A DNA stretch of 64,000 nucleotides from Anoplopoma fimbria. Lineage: Eukaryota > Chordata > Actinopteri > Perciformes > Anoplopomatidae. The DNA is taken from contig NC_072457.1 of NCBI RefSeq assembly GCF_027596085.1, positions 3,588,069 through 3,652,068 of the forward strand, written 5' to 3'. A program made the position numbers and the translations under genes. Under the pieces are notes generated by a model. It ran no database searches, was not told where the DNA came from, and was given only the letters and a program-made list of their open reading frames with translations. Shown here piece by piece: positions 52,948 through 64,000 of this stretch; position 1 is the stretch's first letter, and each line of letters opens with the position of its first letter.

Positions 52948-55900
52948 TATGTACATTATGGATTAATCTGCCTATTATTTGCTTCATTAATCATTGATTG
53001 TTTGGTTTGTAAAAATAAATAAATAGGGAAAGTCGTGAGAAATGCCGCCACAAACAGTCCAAAGTGACGTCATAATGTTGGTTTTGTTTGACCAACAGTC
53101 CAAACCTCAAAATTATTACTAAATTTTAAAAAAAGGAGAGCAAATCCTCACATTTGGGAAACTGGAACCATGAAAAATGACCATAAGCCATTCATTTTCT
53201 GTCAATTGACTAATCGTTTCAACCGTACTTGTATAAACCGTTGGGTCGTTTAACAAAACATCTTAAAAACTATTATATATTCCTATATTGTCCTATATTT
53301 TGTGTGTCATAATCTTCATTTGTAAAGTAACTAATGCTGTCAAATAAATGTAGAGGAGTAAAAATGTACAGTGTTCTCTCTGAGATGTAGTGGAGAAGAA
53401 GTATAGAATCACATGAAAGGAAAAGACTCAAGTAAAGTACAAGTACCTCAAATTTGTACTTAAGTACAGCATGTAGACATTCTGACACTGGTTCATACAT
53501 GTAGAGGCGTGTGGTATGCAAGCTGGTGTGTATTGAATCATATCGTTATTTAACACAAACCTGCATGATAGGAGCTTGACCCTTAAAAGGCTCTTTGGCA
53601 TTTGGTCCAAACATCCAAAGAATTGACCTTCAAAATAAAAGTCTAACTTGAAACAGTGTGTTTTGTTATTCCTTTTTTGCTGAGATGAATCAAACCTTCT
53701 CATTGGATCAGTCCCTGTGACTCATTTCACTTCCACAATGCATGCATGGCCCCATCTTCATATAGAGTGCACTTGACCTTCTTCACCATATAGTCGTGAC
53801 TGTTTTCGGCCTCTTTGCATCACTACGAGTTTTTTTTTGTTTTTTTAAAGTGCTTTGGAAACGAGAGTCGTGCTTTTAGCTATAAAGCACTTTGTCCCTC
53901 TTCACCTCAAGTGTGCTGTAGTTAGTGGTGGAGGATGCAGATACGGTCTATCACCGTCTCCCCAGGCACCTCTGTGGAGAGACTCAGAGAGAAAGAACTG
54001 CATAATTTAACTGGGATATCTCACAATTATTTTTCAGAATTTTTACATTTAACAAGCTTCATACTCTCCAGCTTCAGCCAGAGCACCAGCTGGAGAATAT
54101 TCAGCCTTAAACATTTCAAAGTGAACGGCTGCAGTTAAAGAAATTAGACAGTTTCTATGCCTCCATCATGCAGAAATGGCTAAGCATCTAATACAATGTT
54201 AACTCAGATAGTGTTGCATTCACTTACATAGACAGGTTCGTTAACATTAAAGAGGTATTTCAGCTGAATTGATTAGCCAATTAAAAAAATCAACTACCTT
54301 TTGGATTATCAATTAATCGATTATGTCGTTTTCTTTAATTTACACATTAAAGACGCTGTTTTTACATCAGACTTCAGTATCTCTTAAACTAAATATATAA
54401 AAAATTGTCTATTTTAAGGCCAATAAATAAAGCAAGGATTATTATTATTGATAGTGAGTCCTTGTATCTCCACATTTTACAGATCTTTCTACAAAAAAAA
54501 CAATTAATAACCTGATTTAAGTATCTGAGGATTGAGTTGCGTCAAAGTTTCGAACGTTAAACGTAAATGTTCATTCTTGACTTCAGAAAAAGCAACAAGA
54601 CAAAAAAAAAAATCTCATCACAAAGTCCAACTTTCTTGTTGTTCCTGAAGCTTTCAACCGCATAATGCTGCATGTGTTCAGTTGCCATGGAGATAGTTAT
54701 CACAGTGACCTAAGTATAGACTTGTTCATCCATTCATCAGTCACATGATGGCAAAACGATCTCCATGACAACGGAGCATCTCCGTATACACCGAGCAAGG
54801 CCATGACATGTGGTTGAGAGCTTCGGGAAGTAAGTTTGACCTTAAATGTATATTCAGAAGATACATAGACGATGTTTGGAAATAAAATATGAAAGACAAA
54901 ATAAATGTTAAATAAATCCAGAAAACTTAAAGGTATTTTCTCGCGCTCAATAATTCTAAAATCCTGCCTTTTATTGTATTTCTTTTTTCTTATTATAATA
55001 TCATTATGAAAGCTTGAAACATGTTCAGACTGCAATATCAATATTATTGAAATATTCAAATGAAAAAATAAATACGATGCCACACACACCTGTTTTTATT
55101 TTTCTTCTTCTTTTTTTTTTTTTTTTTTTTTACTGAAAACACTGAGCCAGTAGTCAGCTTCAGAAGAATACACCTGGGCATGTCAACAAATAAAACTGAC
55201 AGGTAGAGATGAGTCACGGCAGATATACACACTCTGAGGCAGGGCATTGTGGGTAAATGAGGCTGATAAACTCCCAGCACAGAAACACCAAATTCAGAAA
55301 AAAAATGGTGCATTAGTTTTGAATTTTATTTGCAAAACCCTCTTCTGTTTAAATAAAAAAAATGTAGAAGCTTTTATTTTTTTGTTCTAAGACTTAGTTC
55401 TAAGTGCATTAATCATAAGGACGTCGATGATGAAAGAACCTAAAATAAAATCATTTTTATCATCTTAATATTATAAAGAAGTGACATCTTTTATTTTTTG
55501 CATTGTTTTGCTTTCAATTCCACAGAGCTATTTGGAATAAAACATTGTTAAAATCAGCTATTTGTTTTGTAAATTGCATTTATTTTTTCTTTGGTGTATT
55601 TTTGGTGTATGTAAACGCCAACTATATGTGTGGAAATCCTGTCATGTAAGAGCAACAGTTTAAAAAAAAGAATCTACCAACAGGAGCCTCAATTGACCAG
55701 AATGCATTGCAGCTCCAGGACATGTGGTGCTATGGCAGCTCAGTGTTCATAAGATTTAAAACAACAGCACCCATCTAAAGGTTGTCAAGGGGCATTCTGG
55801 GATACATCTCTCCCTACTTAATACCCCCTCTAGCTAAATAGAAATCTTACTGTTGAACTAAATTCCTTGAGGGAAATTAAGTGTTGATCTGGTCTTAAAA

Positions 55901-56845
55901 TCAAGCCTAAAACACAAACAAAACACCCAAAGGTGGAGAATGTTTAAGTATAAACTTTAAGATGAGAGGTTGTTAAGATTTTATCAAATCCGTCTGCGTC
56001 AAACAAGCAAAAATAGAGAAATAGAATTGAGTCTTGAGTCGATTTTTATGTCCGATATGTCTCAACATACATTTGAAATACATTAGTATTGTAGCTAACG
56101 TTAAAATTGAGTTATTTCCCGGCAGAAAAAAACAAATGAGGACACCCAAAAAAGATCACATGTCCTCCAACTGTCCTAAACGCCTCGACTGTCCCGATGC
56201 TCTGCTGCCCTGCCTCGGTGTGTACATCTCTCCTGAGGGCAACTTTTAATCCATAAACCCTCTTTTTGACAGCATGGAAAAGGAAAAACAAGGAAACGGC
56301 AGCAAACAACAGTTGTACAAATCGACCAGTGCATTGTGTGTTTTAAAAGTCCAGTTCAGTAGCTTCGGGGAAATTTTGCAAATCAAGTTCATAACTCTCC
56401 TTTTTGATTCAAACCGACATGTTTTGTCAGGTGAGAAACGTCTCTGCAGTCCCTCTGAAGACGAGGCTGAGTCCTCTGCACCTGAACGTCTCATTGACTG
56501 TTTTCCCCACCGTCCAGTTTGCAAACACTCGTCCCCTCTTTTTGTTAGTCCAAGTCAAGAGAGAGGCGGGTCCATCCGAGTCCAGCTGGACACACAGAAG
56601 CATCCGGGGACTCTGATTGGCTGATGCTGGAAGACTGGCAGACCAGTACAGATCAGTCCTCCATACAGAAACCTGGGCAGAGATATACAGGGTTTTGAAG
56701 CAAAGTTAAAGATGCTTTTAAATGTCATAAGATATGTTAGGAAAACAAAACTTCATATGAATTTATTGTTATTGTCACATGATTACATACATTTCTCTTT
56801 CACCTGCTCAACATGCTTTGCTCTGCATATCTTTAACCTAAAGGT

Positions 56846-57200
56846 GTAGCGTGTAGAATTTGGTGAGGTTGCAACCATAGTGTATACGTCTCTGGCAGAG
56901 ACCTGTCAATCACTGTGTAGCCCCGCCCCTAAATCATACCCTCCTTTATGGTCTGTTTGTCTGTTTGACTCTAAATGGAGCATCATTTACTAAATGAACA
57001 TCATGCTGTATTGAAGAAGACTTGAAACTAGAGATTGAGACCATAAACTCATGTTTACAATGTTTACTGAGGGAATAAATCAAGAGAGAAGTAGAGTCAT
57101 TTTCTCATAGACTTCTATACAACCAGAGGAGTCGCCCCCTGCTGGTCAGTAGAGAGAATGCAAGTTTTAAGACACTTCTGCATTGGCTTCAATCTGCAGA
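56846..57200 (-). repeat. interspersed repeat copy downstream of socs7
   Basis: Contains gtagccccgcccctaaatca, catttactaaatgaacatca, tgctgtattgaagaagactt and, further on, ccctgctggtcagtagagagaatgcaagtttt. The first part is the reverse complement of the sp2 intron 5 copy at 41352-41515. Noncoding; the family is not named with certainty. Confidence 0.65.
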
Positions 57201-57780
57201 ACCGGATGTTGGCGCCTGTTTTTTTACTGATATTTAACGGTGAAATTGAAGAGCATATGGGCATTTGAAGAATAAAGCAGAGCCAGTGTTAAAGCAAGAG
57301 AGAGAAAGTGGCTGTAAGTTTTAATGAGCTAACGAGTTGGCAGCGGCACAGAAGAGAGTTAGTTTACTGGTAAGGGTTTAATGTGAATGTGCAGTAAAAG
57401 GTGCAGTTTGTGCAGAAATAAAAGCTGCAGCTCCTCCAGACCCACCGAGGTTGGTTACTGTCAAAAACACGCCATATGCTGCTTCATATAGGCTCCTGTA
57501 CAGTATCATATTTTATAAATTCATCATATTTACATATATTTATTTGTAATGTCTTGATCTGAAAAGTAACTCCAAATGTCAGATAAATGTAGTGAAGTTA
57601 AAAGTACAATATTTCCCTCTGAGATGTAGTGGAGTAGAAGTAAAGACGCATAAAATTAAAATACTTAATTAAAGCAAAAGTACCTCAAAATTGAATTTAA
57701 GAACAGTACTTGAGTTACTTTCCCGCAGTCTTGTACAGTCCACTACAGTTACAAACTTTTTAAACAGTATATATACTGAA

Positions 57781-57784
<4 letters not shown>

Positions 57785-57833
<49 letters not shown>
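57785..57833. repeat. AT microsatellite
   Basis: An almost pure (TA)n run, 38 nt beyond the socs7 stop codon, inside its 3' UTR. Confidence 0.95.
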
Positions 57834-57835
<2 letters not shown>

Positions 57836-57870
57836 ACCAACACTCACTTGAGCTGAGAAGATCTCTGCTG

Positions 57871-64000
<6,130 letters not shown>

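Larger units (their letters stand above)
52950..57870. other. noncoding interval between socs7 3' end and sp2 promoter
   Basis: No coding exon is supported. The right end contains the socs7 3' UTR (stop codon at 57873-57871). The interval has repeat pieces at 53340-53490 and 57480-57720, an inverted interspersed copy at 56846-57200, a T-run at 55110-55132 and an AT microsatellite at 57785-57833. Open frames at 53935-54138, 54700-55089 and 56034-56624 show no recognisable product. Confidence 0.6.

Noticed and set aside
53740..53930. Possible hairpin around aaagtgctttggaaac and ataaagcactttgt, considered as a microRNA
   Set aside because: The arms are short and the loop poorly defined; no known mature sequence is recognised.
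53935..54138. 67-residue open frame in the socs7-sp2 interval
   Set aside because: No family resemblance and no splice or promoter context.
56034..56624. Overlapping frames of 71 to 116 residues on both strands
   Set aside because: They lie in the probable socs7 3' UTR, with no recognisable motif.

Overview
The window looks like nuclear DNA from a ray-finned fish, most likely a percomorph; the species cannot be read from the sequence. The evidence is spliced genes with GT-AG introns, introns of 72 nt to about 5 kb, very long CA/GT microsatellites, and Tc1-like and other teleost-type short transposons. I identified the genes by translating exons and comparing them with family members from memory. 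No search was run.

Four protein-coding genes lie head to tail, all on the minus strand. From right to left they are socs7 (57871 to beyond 64000, C-terminal four exons only), sp2 (39164-51854, complete), abcc10 (15528-33075, complete, 21 coding exons) and ahnak (10520 down to beyond position 1, N-terminal part only). Exon joins were checked for phase: abcc10 gives 1551 residues, sp2 606 residues, the visible part of socs7 184 residues, and the ahnak N-terminus a 101-codon leader before a giant repeat exon. The gene products act separately: a membrane and nuclear scaffold (AHNAK), an ATP-driven drug exporter (ABCC10/MRP7), a GC-box transcription factor (SP2) and a cullin-5 substrate adaptor (SOCS7). 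I see no sign of a functional cluster.

Layout: 1-6427 AHNAK repeat exon; 6428-10520 ahnak small exons and introns; 10521-15527 noncoding, with two long CA repeats; 15528-33075 abcc10; 33076-39163 noncoding (abcc10 upstream region and probable sp2 3' UTR); 39164-51854 sp2; 51855-52080 the sp2 CCAAT/GC-box promoter; 52081-57870 noncoding with repeats; 57871-64000 socs7. The many open frames on the plus strand across 1-6400 and inside CA repeats are shadows.

Nothing here is a wholly new system. The strongest unusual signal is a repeated association of (GU)n and (AC)n tracts with splice sites. Five introns in three neighbouring genes have a GU tract next to the 3' splice site. In sp2 and socs7 a complementary AC tract sits just after a 5' splice site, so that pairing could loop out or circularise a specific exon. 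The second notable signal is a set of nearly identical 648-nt higher-order repeats in ahnak, with in-frame expansion and contraction.
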